NCBI GenBank assembly: GCA_037389465.1
Contig: JAZARR010000214.1
Coordinates: 124,001 to 188,000, forward strand
DNA: 64,000 bases
Direction of reading: 5' to 3'
DNA from: Baylisascaris procyonis
Taxonomy: Eukaryota; Nematoda; Chromadorea; Rhabditida; Ascarididae
Part shown: in pieces, positions 1 to 13,021 of the stretch
Numbering within the stretch: the first letter of the stretch is position 1
Layout: each line of letters starts with the position of its first letter
Position numbers and translations under genes: made by a program
Notes under the pieces: generated by a model
The model's input: only the letters and a program-made list of their open reading frames with translations
What the model was told of the DNA's origin: nothing
The model's database searches: none

Positions 1-51
1 GGAAGCAAAAAGGGAGGAGAGTCGCCGTTTCCGGAGATATCGAAAATTCAC

Positions 52-3000
52 CTGTGCATGCTCATAAGCCAACTTGCAGCAAGATCGTATAATCGAGCGA
101 CCAAACCACTCTTCGAAAATCTCCGCTTTGTCGTTCATCTTCCAAACAACCGAAAAAGTCAAACGGTCCTTGCCCGGATTCAGTGAACATATATCCTCGC
201 ATAAAATACGCGGCAGCATTGGAATTACCTATAAAATGAACATATGATAACCTGTTTGGTAAAGGAATGTATAGTGACATAGGAGTAAATCGGTGTAAAA
301 TAGGTAAAGTATTGATTTTGATAAAATGGTATTTGGCAAAAAATTGGCAAAGGTGAAAAAAGGAATGTAAAAATAACAGGTATTGGTAGAGGAATATGGT
401 GAGGAAGGAAGAAGGAATATAAAAGTAAGTTTGCAGAATTTGAAACCCACCTAATCATCGTAATCTCGGTATCCCACACTTCAAAGTACCATCCAGGTGT
501 GGAACAACCGCAAATACCGCGGAAAGTGCTGTCATAATAATGGCTAACAAACCTTATGAACGAGGTAGACGGAAGTGGCCCTACTGGTGGCCCAGTGGTC
601 GAGTTCAGTTCCAGCTTGGACAAAATGCGACACATCTGCTATATGAACACCCACCTGCAAATATATATACTGATTTTTGGATAACTATCAATAGTTAAGA
701 TCAACTTCCTTTGAAAACTAATCAACCGCTCAACCTATCAAACTCATTAGCTCGATGGACAACAACTACCTAATCAATTTATTCCACCTTTTCCTTGTAT
801 GCCGCTTACAAGTCATAAATTAACGAAGAAAATGAATCTCCCGGAGACAGGTGCTTCAAAGACTTCAAAGCCATACATTAAAACTTCCACGTCTAGTGTA
901 ATAACACTCCTACAGTAGAAATTCCTCCAAACTCGATGAACAGATGTTTCGAAATTATGGTTGTGAGCAAGAACTGAATAAGGATTATGCAGTCCTTTTT
1001 TCAACCTAGATAAAGGATTGAAGATGAAAATTTCATTCAGTGCGATGCATCTTTTATGCCACAATTCTATTCTTCCACTGCTTAGCGGGAAAGGACATAA
1101 AAAGGATGAAAAGAAAGCATCAGTGAAATAAAAGGATAAAATCAGCGCACAAATCAGTGTTAGCAGGGCAAGCAAAAAAGAAAAAAAAAGATAAAAATAT
1201 TAATGAAGGAATCAGTCTTACTTCCCATCCGGGAGTGCCTGCACCATCACAGTCATCAATAGGCTTTATGTGAAGTGCATCATCCAGATCCCTCGCCGTT
1301 AACGGATCTATAGTGACAACAGTCTCCTCGCGGAAATCTCGGCGATATTTGAACTCCTTCTGCAAAAATAGCATGTGAATAATAGCTCTCCACGATAAAC
1401 ACTCGTCGACGAATGACAGAACATCCCTACGAAGTGCAAAGCCTCATCCTTCTTCCGTATCTTTTCACTGATAAACGTGGGGACACTCAATAAGAACGTC
1501 AAAAGCGGCGAAAGAAGCCTATTCTTCAAAACTAAGATATATGCAAATGCATTCTTGCAAAATTCTTCACGAATTTTTAATGCCTTATAGTGAGATAATT
1601 AAGTGAAGGTATTACGTCAGACAGCAGCAAACGATATGCCAAATCTTTATGAAGTACAGCAACTTTCTTTTAATGCAATACCACAGTTGTCACTCACCTC
1701 ATCAATAGTCCATTCAACTTCTTCCGTTATGGGCAAAGAGGACAACGCAGCGGCCGAAAACTCTCTTGTGTCGACATCGTTTGCGAGAAGAAGACCTTCA
1801 GTTTCTGCCTCAATATCGCCCGCTAAACCGAGACTTTTGTAGAGTTTCCTGAAACAATTATCCAAGTTTACCCTTACGCATCATTTTAAAAACATTGCAT
1901 AGACTGTGTTTCGAGTCCGGGATAATTTTTATGCGAGATTGTTGCCTTGATCCAAACCTAAAGATGCAATGTTAATTATGCATTACAAGGATCGTAAAAC
2001 GCCGCTTAGTACAATGGATTTTGTTGAAAAAAGACGAAGCCCTAAAGAAGCTTATTCTTTAAAAATTAAGAAAACTTTAAAATGATCTTTAAAATCTTCA
2101 AAAAAGTTTGAAATTGAGCAAACGCATCGCTGCAAAATTTTTCATAAATTTTTAATGCCTTTAGTAGAGTTATCCTATTTCATACATCTATGACAACCAT
2201 TGTTTGATAACGAGTGAAAATACTATCCACCGGAGTAACCGCATTCCGCAGTTTTTTGCTTCGTCAGCAAGGTGGAAGGCCGCGAGTTCTGGCCCCGTCT
2301 GCAGATGTGCAGATGACCTACCATCTTTTTAAAAATATTTGTTTTCTACACATTAAAGCTGCAAATAAACTATAAATTCGGGATTCAGACTTCTGAAAAA
2401 GATTTCATTCTTTCGCTATCAACAGTTCAAAAGAACTCCTCTCTCCTAGATAAATTCGTAATACCGGACGGAGGCCATCTAGTGAAAAAACGAACCCTCT
2501 GGCGAACTGTGCTGTTGCCTGCCATTCGACCATATGAGCCGCGAAGATATATTTGCTGAAATCCTGTGGTCTCTCAAAGAAACCGGCAGGCATCTGATCG
2601 GCAGGGATCATCATACGCGGCATACGTGAATCACCTGGCGAAAAAAGCGCCCAGTTGCGGTTGCCGTCAGCCATTACCTTCAACATGCCCACCGCCTTGC
2701 GACTGTTCTTTTGCTCCAATATGAATACAACCTATAATACTTCAAACGCTCCTGACTGATGTGGCAATAAGCATAGGTATGGTCCACTGCAAGTGCGTAA
2801 GAATTTGAGCAAAATAAACAGCCACTCGATAGGTTAGGTCGGCCTGCATACAACACTCAAATTCGTTGTCATATTTAACACAATTTTTGATCTAGAGCGT
2901 AAAATTTGATGCAATAAACCTTATCGATAGGGTTAATGGAAGCGAGGATTTGATGTACTGAATTCTCTAAATAAATCAACAAAAACAGAGGTGAACACTC

Positions 3001-6000
3001 ATGATGACGATTACATTACTGCCCTTTCCTCCGCAAAATTATTTCAGCTCCTCAGACTACTTTGATCGACTCATCCACACTTAAAAGCCCACCGGACTTA
3101 TCAATCGAACCTGAATTAACCTTAGACTAAGCAAAGGTCACACGACCATCAGACACTACCTCATAACAGTTAAAGGTAAGTTGCGTCTGTTTCATAGACC
3201 AGAGAATGTAGTAAAGAATCCAATTCTTATTCATCAAAAGATTTCTAATCGCTTCTGGTAGAAGTGGTTGGTATAACTGAATGAGCATACAAGCAGCAAC
3301 TCAGAAGTGATTGATATATTTGAATAATTATAAAATAATTCATTTCAGCTCAAATACTTCAATAACCGCTGCCAGTGCTGATCATCAATAAAACTTTCCG
3401 TTACTGGATGAAAAGCTTCATTCCTCAATAACCCATGACATAGTAGCAATAACATCATGCCCATTATGTAGGGAAAAGTGGGAACAAATAAAAAAATTCA
3501 ACAAGTGACCTCAGCGGTCTTCTGAAGACAAACGTCTGGGATGCCCCAATCATCATCAGACATGTCTGAAAGGATCCTATAGTTAAGGCGACGTTGTGTT
3601 GATCCATTTGCGGCTGTCGCATTTCTTCTCGTCAATTGTGTACCCGTCGCCGAACTCGACATCGATGCGCCGCAAGCTGATATTTGCGACTGAGATACAC
3701 CACTGCAAGCAATCATTCTTCATTGGTTAACGTGCATTGAATACAACAAATCGATAGAGAACATTACTTCGTTGCAGATGTATCAATTTATCGATCTGTC
3801 AACAAAACACAAGTCAGCTGGCCATACGCTTAGACAGTTACTGTTACCTGCACATGTTTACCTATTTTAAGGGCCTATTCCAATAAACCTAATAACTTTA
3901 ACAACTCCACCTAACATTATAATATCAACTTCAACAACCAACATGAGCTGATGTTCAGCAACTGAACAACAATAATAAGAATGAAGAATGGCTGTAGAAA
4001 TGAGTGTATAAATCATCCATAGTCATAGAGTACATCCGAAAGCGCTGCCCATATCTTTGTCTCTACCACTAATGCCCAGATAACGCTGTGATGGCACCAT
4101 GAAGCGTTCAAAAATCTCATTGCTGAAACAACGCACAAGTTAATATTTTAGTAGCTAAACTTGTCGTGGTTTCAAATGTTCCAACTCTCTAAGTACTTCC
4201 TTTTAATAACTCATCCTTTCTTTTTTGCATCCTTTTCAATTATGGACTATTCACTCCCCATTTATCAAGTCCATAACCTACGTACATAACCGTCACTCTT
4301 CAACCCTCTACCCTCCCATTCTTCACCGTCCTCCCGTTTGCTGCGAGTCTAGCTTCACGTAACGTCGATCCAATGAATGTGTACAAGCGAATAAAGACGT
4401 ATGATAAAGCAGACGAACGTTGGTGATGAGTCAGTGCGCTTTGCGATGGCAAGCTTGCTGATCGCAACTTGTACCTCATTATTGAGCCAATCAGTGCCCT
4501 CCTGTGTATCTCCCTTCTTTCGACGCATTAATTCCATCTAAAAAAACATTCATATATAGTCTTTACAATCATCAATTAAACGATATGATCAGCTTTAGAT
4601 CGCAAAGGATTATATGGTTGAATATTGGAGACACGTAAAAAGGAAGAAAGGATGAAACAGTGTAAATGAATTCATCTGTTGAGGTTCGCATTTACCGCAG
4701 ATGTTACGCTATGCCAATCACCTCACAGAAATTCATTGGAAACATGTCGTTATTTCGTTGTAAACTCTTAGATCGATCAAATCAAGTGCGAACTTGCCAG
4801 TAGGGTAGCTTTCTCCACCAAAACGAGTAAACAGATTTAACTAGAGATGGATCTGAGCAGTAAGATGTTTCACCTTAAAACTGACTTATTCATGCTGTCC
4901 ACAGCTGCCATTCTAACATTAAAGGAATTCTCAGCGCGAAAACAGAATGGTCTCATGCGTCAAACAAATGATGCTGGTAGAAGTGTAATAGAAATTTCAC
5001 AATGCTATTCATTTCGCCCTTACAATTTGCTTATTTTCTTATTAACTGTTATGACATATAGAAAGTACACTGTAAAAATGGTGAAATAAAATCATAGGAA
5101 GCGACGCAAAAAGCAACACATACTACCCTTTAGATCGTGAGGCTAGTTGCCTCCTTAGATATACGAAATAAAGGTGTAAATATTTTTGCTTATGAAGTAC
5201 TGCAGGCTGGAGAATAAAACTTTCAATTTACTTCACTAAATGAAGTTCATAATTAGTAGAAGTGTTCACCTTTGCTGCAATACAAAGCACTTGCTCGCGC
5301 GTATATCTTCGATTATTTGGCACCGGCACTTCAACCTTCAGCTGCTCGCTCGAGACGCATTTTTCAACGCTGACAGGCAGCTGAAATCAGCTCACAAAAT
5401 TAAAAATTTTTCTGAAAAAGAGGATGGAAGTGGTAGGGCAGGGGAGAGGATTGGAGAGAGAAAAGATTGTGTAAAAAAAAGTAAACCAAATCAAGAAAAA
5501 GGGGTAAATCTTTCACTATATAAAGTCTTCCACCGCTCTTGATCATCAAAAACAATTAGTTAAGACGCGTAACAATTACAATGAAATTGCGCCTAATAAA
5601 AACAATGAATGAAAACGGTGATCGGATAAGGACAAACAAGAGAATGAGACCACTGTATGGATGACACTATTCCATAAAACGAACGATTCGAATTGGAATA
5701 CTTGTCGATCGAATGCTTTCAACAATGAACAGACAGAACTTTTTCTTTTCCCTGAACACCCTCCCCTCACCCCCTCCAACTTCTACCAACTAGTTAAGAA
5801 TGGAATTCAGCTCTACCATAGATAACAAAGACATCAAAGTGGACTGCTAACAATGCTTACATCAAGGAGATCAGCAGGCGACGGTTCACATTCGTCATTG
5901 CTGCGTTTCAATGGCGGTATTGTAATCGGCTGTCCATCATCGTCTACTTCAGCCTTCAGATGTCCTCCACGCCAAGCTTCATAAAGCGCATCTCGTACCT

Positions 6001-9000
6001 TGGAATGATACTTCCTCACGACAATAAAAGGAAATGCCGCAGCCCTAAATCTGCGCGAAATGTGCTTCAACTACTCTTTCGTAATCCGTACAGCGATTTA
6101 TTTATACGGCTGAGTCGTTTTTGCTCACTCATAATAATTAATTTATTTGTTTGTTATGACTTTCCTGCAGAATAGAATTCAATCCAGAGCACAGACTATA
6201 ATATAAGCAATAAATCTGAAGCATACCACCCAATTGATGCGCTCCTTAACACGCACAACGACTACATCACCATGCAATGCACGATTACGATCATGCACAC
6301 CAACAATGAGAATATCCTGTTGGTCGTCTCCTAAAGGATTGTCCACATATGACTCCTCATAATTACGTTGATTCACTCTTAAGGCTCCCTAAAAAAGATA
6401 GATATTTTAAAAGTTTCGGTGATCTGCACTCAGGTTTAGGTTTAAAACCGTTCATTACTATAAAGTACTATCCGTGGAATTTATTGTCACAGCAATGTTA
6501 TATGATTTATAGTGCCACAAGCATCTCAATGACTCGATATCACCTAAAACATAACCCCTATCTTCTTATAACCTCGTGAAAAATAAACACCCTAAGAATC
6601 TTACAAAAGAAGGTATGACAGTTACTAACAAACCAGATTGTCCTTTATTTAGTTTTGCAGCCGTAGAAATTTACGCATTATTTTTTGCAAACTTTTCAGA
6701 AAAATAATCGTAATAGATATGATAAGATTTGGTCGCCTCCTAAAACAAAAGCCATTTCCCATAAAGTCATAAATTCGTTTTGGTCATCAACATGCACCTC
6801 TACTGAAAGATGAAAAGAATGATATCGGGAGGAAAAAAACTACATATTCAACACGAGCTTGCATCATTCTTTCTAAAGCATAAGAAAACTTTAATACGTC
6901 TCTTCATTAGTTTTACTTAATTCAATAGACAACGGCCGTATTGCCCATCGCCAACTAAACCTATAAGATCTGAATGCCCTACTCACTACATCACACTCCC
7001 CACTATTTCAGATCCTTCTCTACACCCTGTAAGAATATCAATAAATGCAGTAACCTTAACAAGGTCACCATTAGCAAGCCCTCTATTGACGGCATCCAAG
7101 CTCATGTAGGGCATGAAGTAGGGCTTGCGCGTTTTCTGACTTTGTTGCACCATCCTGTGCTGAGAACCACCGGCCGATTGATTATGCGACGTTCCACTGC
7201 TATGCCCTCCACCAGCATATTGACGCTGATGACCACCACCACCGACGTTACTCCCACGGTTTACACCTGAAATTATAATCGTATAATTACTTTGCCAGTG
7301 TCGATGAATTGTTATACTCAATTGAGTTGAAAGCTGAAATGGAATTTGGTAACTTACTTAAAGGAAAGCAATGAAATGTAGAGACATAAGAATTTAGATA
7401 AGCTTGAAAAACGAAAAGCAATTTAAATGGGAAGCGATTCGTTTCGAATATTAGTCACCATTCTATCATATGATCGCGAATTTCCCGAGACTTTCCCGAA
7501 TCTGCGCTTATGTCATTTTGAATAAAAACTGTTATATACAAATCTTCCCCGAGATTTTAGTGTATCCAGGTTGTACTTTTCCAATCTTATGGTGGAACGA
7601 AGGCCTAAGGAAGAGAGACGGGATGCCTTTCATTTCCAATAAAGGCTTGAAGCTGAGAACGCTCGATGTGAGACGATATTTGGAACCGATCTTATAAAAT
7701 GATATCGACTTTAGAAAATATTGTGTGGCCGAGAACGCATAGGTATGAAATGTTAATAGCGCAAATTGGGCTTTTTAGTACGACAGGGCGAAATAGCAAA
7801 ACGCCTTTCACGATTACGAAGTTTTGGATATCAAATGGGAAACTGGAGGATATATTCTGCAGCACAAATATTAATACAAAAAGAAAGAGTACACTTTTAA
7901 ATACAACGCATTTTCTGGGCTGCTGATCATCCAACGGACGTGCATGGCTTGGAACACGAAAGCCCATTGCAGAGATAATTACGCATATCCACAAAGATTT
8001 CAATATACGTAACAATATCAAGCCTGTTTCAAAAACAACGATATCCCCCTCCTCAACACCATCCATAATCAACTCGTCGTTTTATTAATAGAATATTAAA
8101 CCAAGAACAAATTAAGGAGACCAAAGTTCGATACAACAAACAAATCCGCCCTTCAGAGTCTTTGCAACACAACGATCAATAATGTGATCTCATCATGTAA
8201 ACATTTCACCAGATCAATGAAATATGCACAAACCATGAATAATTCATGGCCATCCTCTTCGTGAACATCCATATGGTAGCTATATATGGTTTATAATCAC
8301 AAAGATATCGTGAAAAAAACAATCACGTTGGATTTGCATAATGTTAGACTAATGCTAGATCGTTGATAGACTCGTTTCTGTATTTCTCCTCTCCAAGGAA
8401 TCTATCGCCTCTATAGAGAAGACACTGGCACGTTCTACCTTCAGCGAGCAATCCAAGCTCTCTAACGATCAAATCGAACTTCTTTCATGAATTTTTTTTT
8501 TTTTTTTTTTTATCAAATGAGACAGTAGATATCGAATTAATGCCAAAACACATACGAACCTTGTTGAACCATGGTTCAACGTTAACAAACCACCAAAGAG
8601 TTTGCAGCTGACACAAATCTATCCTCCAATCAACGTAGGTGACGATTTTCAAAGCAAATAAAACGAGAGAGCGGAAATGTTGGCTCATTGTCCGACTGCA
8701 ACATTTTTGAAGTTCAATAGCAAAAAATTTCCCGCTGAGATGTAGTGTCTGAAATGACAGCTCTACAATTATTTGCACTGTCAACAAATACATCACTTTT
8801 CTGATTACAAATGGATAATTGCATAGGAGATAAGATAGTCATTGTCAAGCTATAACAAAGAAGCTTATTTACACAAAAGATGAACATCCTAGTGCTCTAA
8901 ACAGTTAACGCTAATCTTATCAGTTACTAAATTGAATGAACTTACAACATCACTGAGCAGTTCAACAAAAATAGTAATAAAACCTTAAAAGTTTAACGAA

Positions 9001-12000
9001 GGGAAAAATATGAATATAATCATCAGTCAACGTCTACTATATAGCCGTAACAGCCAACATATATCATTGATGGACAAGTTTAAGTCAAAGAAATCCATTC
9101 AAATGATATCAAAAATAACAATGAAATCTAGGCTGTATACCAAATGATAGCATCAAAATAAGCATTTTGCGCAGCTTTTCTTTCTTCATCTTTTTCCACC
9201 ATTCTTAACCGTCTTGAAAAGTACAACTCGCCAAGAATTGATAGAAACAACATACCAATTTGGCTCACAAATAGATGTCATATTCCCATTGCACTCAAAG
9301 ATCGAATTATATTCGATTTTTTCGTCGGAATAAATTCAACAGATTTGATACGCTTAGGGAATAAGGTTTGCGCTCAGAAAGACGAGGAAGAAGATTCGCG
9401 TAAACTTCGGTTGTATTCTAGCAAAAATATTACAATGGGTGGCAATAAAAGTACAATAATTTCTTCAAAAAATTACAGAAAAATGCAACGTAATAGCACA
9501 TGAAAATGCGATCTAAGAAATTGCCCAATGCTATGCAACATCTCTAAACGTAATTTCTTTACAAAGTAAAATTCGACTGAATAAGCAAACTTATGAACGA
9601 AATACAACGGCAATAAACAATTGCCAATAAAAATACTAGAGTAATATAAGTAATTTGTAATTTGATGATTTTTCAAACATGTTAGACAAAATATGCGATA
9701 TAAGGGCAAGACAAAGCTGAAGATGTATTATGAAGCATTTAAAATAAATAACCGAAAAATAATTTCCTCGATATAAGAGTTCACCTGAAGAAAATTACCG
9801 TTTATGTATTGAATAAACGTCGTAGGTGTTTACGTAAAAAAAAAAATTGAATAAGTACCAAATACTCAAATTTATATTTCGAATGCAGTTCAGAATTCAG
9901 TTGAAACAATGAGACGTTCTTGGCCGATTCATAAAGCAACACAAGAATTCAATCTCAATGGTGTTACTTTCTATAGCTCTTTAAGCGATACGCCATAACA
10001 ATACTAGCGATCATCATGGATAATATTTTCCTTCAGAAATTCAATCCTCTTACCATTTCCTCTTTGCTGTCCGAATGGCTGGTTGAATGGATTTCTCGGT
10101 GGATTGGAACGATTCGTCGAAGGGTTTCCATCATTGGGAACAATCGGTAGCACAGGTGACATTGGTGGTAGCATCCGGACCAACTCCAATGTCGGAAGTG
10201 GCATTGCATTACGATATCCCGATGGAGAGCCTTAATTTTTACATTCCTCTCACCCATAATACGGCAGTCTTCATAAGGTATACAAAACCAAACCAATAAA
10301 GTTCACTAAAGAACAAATGGTGCATTTTTCGGCCGATCCTCTCCACTCCCCTTCCACTTTCAGTGAGAAATGCAAAACAGAATAGCTGGATTCACAGATC
10401 TCGACAACAGCTCAACACGCAGCATCAACAAGTGACAAGCACTTACAGCTATCAAGCTCTCATGCCGTTCGTTCTATCAAAACTATTTAAGTAATTAGCT
10501 CAGTCTATATAAAATAGCTTTCGATTTCAACATCTAATTTTGTAACACTCCGCGGTCCATTATTTTCATCACCAATAATATACTTTTCTATCAAGCTCTT
10601 TCAAGAAACCACATGAAATCAAGACGATAATAAGTGAAATTCAATCGCTAGCCATTGTAGAATATAGAAAACTCGAAAAATTGAAAACGAATAAGCAATT
10701 AAATGACCATTTCCCCCGACATTGACTGGAGGTAAATGTGAACCGGTATGTGCGATTGCAGCCGCCTTCATTGCTTTCTCGAATATTGACGGAGGGAGCA
10801 CCGATGCATAAGGACGACGATCCGCTTCATGCGCTGAAATTGCAACCTTTATGAGTTTATATGAGACAATCAAGCAATACAAAAAAGCGATAATTACCCG
10901 CAATGTACAAACGTCGTTGTGCAAGTGAAAACGTCATTTTACAAGATAGAATTCTTTCTCTCGCACTACGATTACCGAAATTCAAATATTATTTCACTAA
11001 GCACACCACTGCATTTACTTACTCCTTCCTTTTAGTTAAGAAGAACGAAAGCATGAACAGAAATAAGCCTTAGCCACCATTGTTTGGAGTGTGCACTGCG
11101 GAAGGATTTGAGGAGACGAGAGGCTCGAGAGCGAGGGAAGAAGGGTTCTAAGCAAATGCAGCGTTGTGGACGATAATAAAATTAAACAAATGTGCTGTTG
11201 AGTGAACGACAAGCTTTTTGTCTTAGATGATCGCTGTAGAAAGATAGAAAATAAAACCTCATCCCCCGAAATAAAATTCTTGAGGAAGGAATCCCTTGTA
11301 ACTCCCCCCCCCCCAAAAAAAAACAGCCAAAAACCGTCCCAATTAATGAATTTCGAACTCATCGGAAAACACATCAATCGTTCAGGATAAATTTACGATA
11401 AAATGAAACTTAATGAAAATCACATATTCTCAAAATTGCGCTGAATCATTGAAGTTGAAATCGATTCCACATTCTCTCATTAAACTAATCAGGATTAACA
11501 GTACCGCAATAGCACAATAACAGTTGCAATATGAAGTAATTTAGGAGATAAATCACTTAAGTCATACAACAGCATAGAGCATATTGTGAAGAACTTTGCT
11601 ACCTTATTTACTGATTAAGGGCAAGATTCATTTGCCTAAATAAATAGAAAGTTACTCAACCCTTTGCCAGCAAAAAGTTCGAACAAAAATGTGGAAGCAC
11701 GAACTTATGGACATGAGTCCGGGTGGTAATGCTGGTACCTTCCAGCCCGCTATATCCAGAAGCGTTGCTGGATCCACCGAGATACCACGAGGACGACTCT
11801 GTTCCCTACTTGACGTCCCTTCTACATTCGTTTGTCCAATCTGCAATTCCGATAGCGGACTGCATCCACTAGGCGTCTTCGTGCTTGTTTGTTGTTGTTC
11901 AGCGTTCTCATCTCCACGACCCATCAACTCGGATACGGTGATTTTGCCGGTACGTACACACTAAAACATTATTATTCATCAACATATACAATAAAGCAAA

Positions 12001-13004
12001 TGAATCGACTTTGAATTATAAAGAGTCATTATAAAGACACATCTTCAGATAGAAGAAACTCGGCAGAAAATAATAAGAATATTATATAAATCAGATGAAA
12101 GTACATCTGAATAGTGGATATTTTGGACATTCGACCGTAGGTTGCCCATCGTGTTCCTGGATACTCTCTTCAACGCCCTTGACAAAAATAATACAACGAC
12201 AAAAATAGGTAATTTCAAAACAACCGATATAATCTTCTAGATAAAGCTTTATTTACAACTTTTAGAAGCATATGAACTCATAAAGAAAGTAGCATATAGC
12301 ATGAACTTAATCACAATGGATATGAGTAGTAGCTAAAAAATGCGATATCTAAAGTAAGAGAAATGGCATCCCACACTGCCAGCGAGTAATTCTGATTGAA
12401 AAATATCAACACATAAATTACTAGTAAACCATTTAACAAATAAGAATATATACGATAGATTAATATATCTCTTTTGCACAATTAGCCCACGAAATATGCA
12501 ACTGCCGCAGTGTAAAATCTTTCCGTTTTGTAAAGTCATTTTATATAGTCTCTTCATTTTACAGAATATTTATATCGAAAGAGAGAAAAATGCAGTAGTC
12601 TTATTCAAATCGCTTATTCAACGATGATACAATTCTAGCAATTAACCACATCGAAGCATTCAGCTGTCAGCAGCAATTTTCCACTATTATTTGGGGAGAT
12701 CCTTCGGGAAAAAGTACTAGCAAAACAACCGATTGGTGTCATGAGGACCACTTCACAAACTTCTTTGCTGATATTCATGAAAAAGTTGGCAAAGTTGGTC
12801 AATGACAAGCTGATCAATGAAAAGCCAATTGCATTAGAAATTGGAAAAAATGTATGTAAAATAAAGAAAGCTTGCCCCAGCTGAACTAGCTCTCCCACGA
12901 CGTTGAATCTCGCTTAAAAGTGCCAGCTCTTCGGCGCTTAACGATGCATAAACTTTGTTGGTTGGACGGCCCCGATGAAACGATGATGGTGATTGATCAG
13001 CCAT
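52..13004 (-). CDS. disl-2: DIS3L2-like 3'-5' exoribonuclease (3' end beyond the left edge)
   Basis: Cytoplasmic RNase II/RNB-family exonuclease; DIS3L2 degrades uridylated RNAs such as pre-let-7. Exons in transcript order: 13004-12876, 11960-11705, 10833-10708, 10230-10054, 7266-7055, 6388-6227, about 6010-5861, 4537-4419, 3702-3510, 2731-2496, 1848-1698, 1359-1222, 654-553, 228-52. Codon phase closes at every junction. Order of domains: disordered N-terminus, Gly/His/Ser-rich linker (7140-7266), cold-shock domains ([30 protein letters not shown]), then RNB. The catalytic Asp cluster is intact ([14 protein letters not shown], 1359-1222), followed by [11 protein letters not shown] and [17 protein letters not shown]. 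No PIN domain, as expected for DIS3L2 rather than DIS3. About 775 residues are present; the RNB C-terminal part and S1 domain lie off the window. ATG 13004 follows a TTTCAG acceptor. Weak points: the first donor (GC type at 12875) and the acceptor near 6011. Confidence 0.9.
1517..2180. repeat. Two diverged copies of an AT-rich intronic repeat
   Basis: About 1517-1600 and 2055-2178 share a diverged motif: AAGAAGC(C/T)TATTCTT, then GCAAA(C/T)GCAT, GCAAAATT, and TTCA(C/T)(A/G)AATTTTTAATGCCTT. They lie in two introns of the DIS3L2-like gene, on either side of exon 1848-1698. No coding potential is seen, and the family is not recognised. Confidence 0.5.
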
Positions 13005-13009
13005 CGGAG

Positions 13010-13021
13010 CTGAAAGTGATC
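13010..13021 (-). other. Likely spliced-leader acceptor of the DIS3L2-like gene
   Basis: On the minus strand the sequence ATCACTTTCAG lies five bases before the ATG at 13004. No coding exon upstream fits, so this is best read as a trans-splice (or 5'-UTR intron) acceptor. It is also the reason for choosing that start codon. Confidence 0.5.

Noticed and set aside
62..635. 72-, 136- and 73-codon minus-strand frames over 62-635
   Set aside because: They are other-frame shadows and read-through of the DIS3L2-like exons at 228-52 and 654-553, whose true frame carries the RNB motifs.
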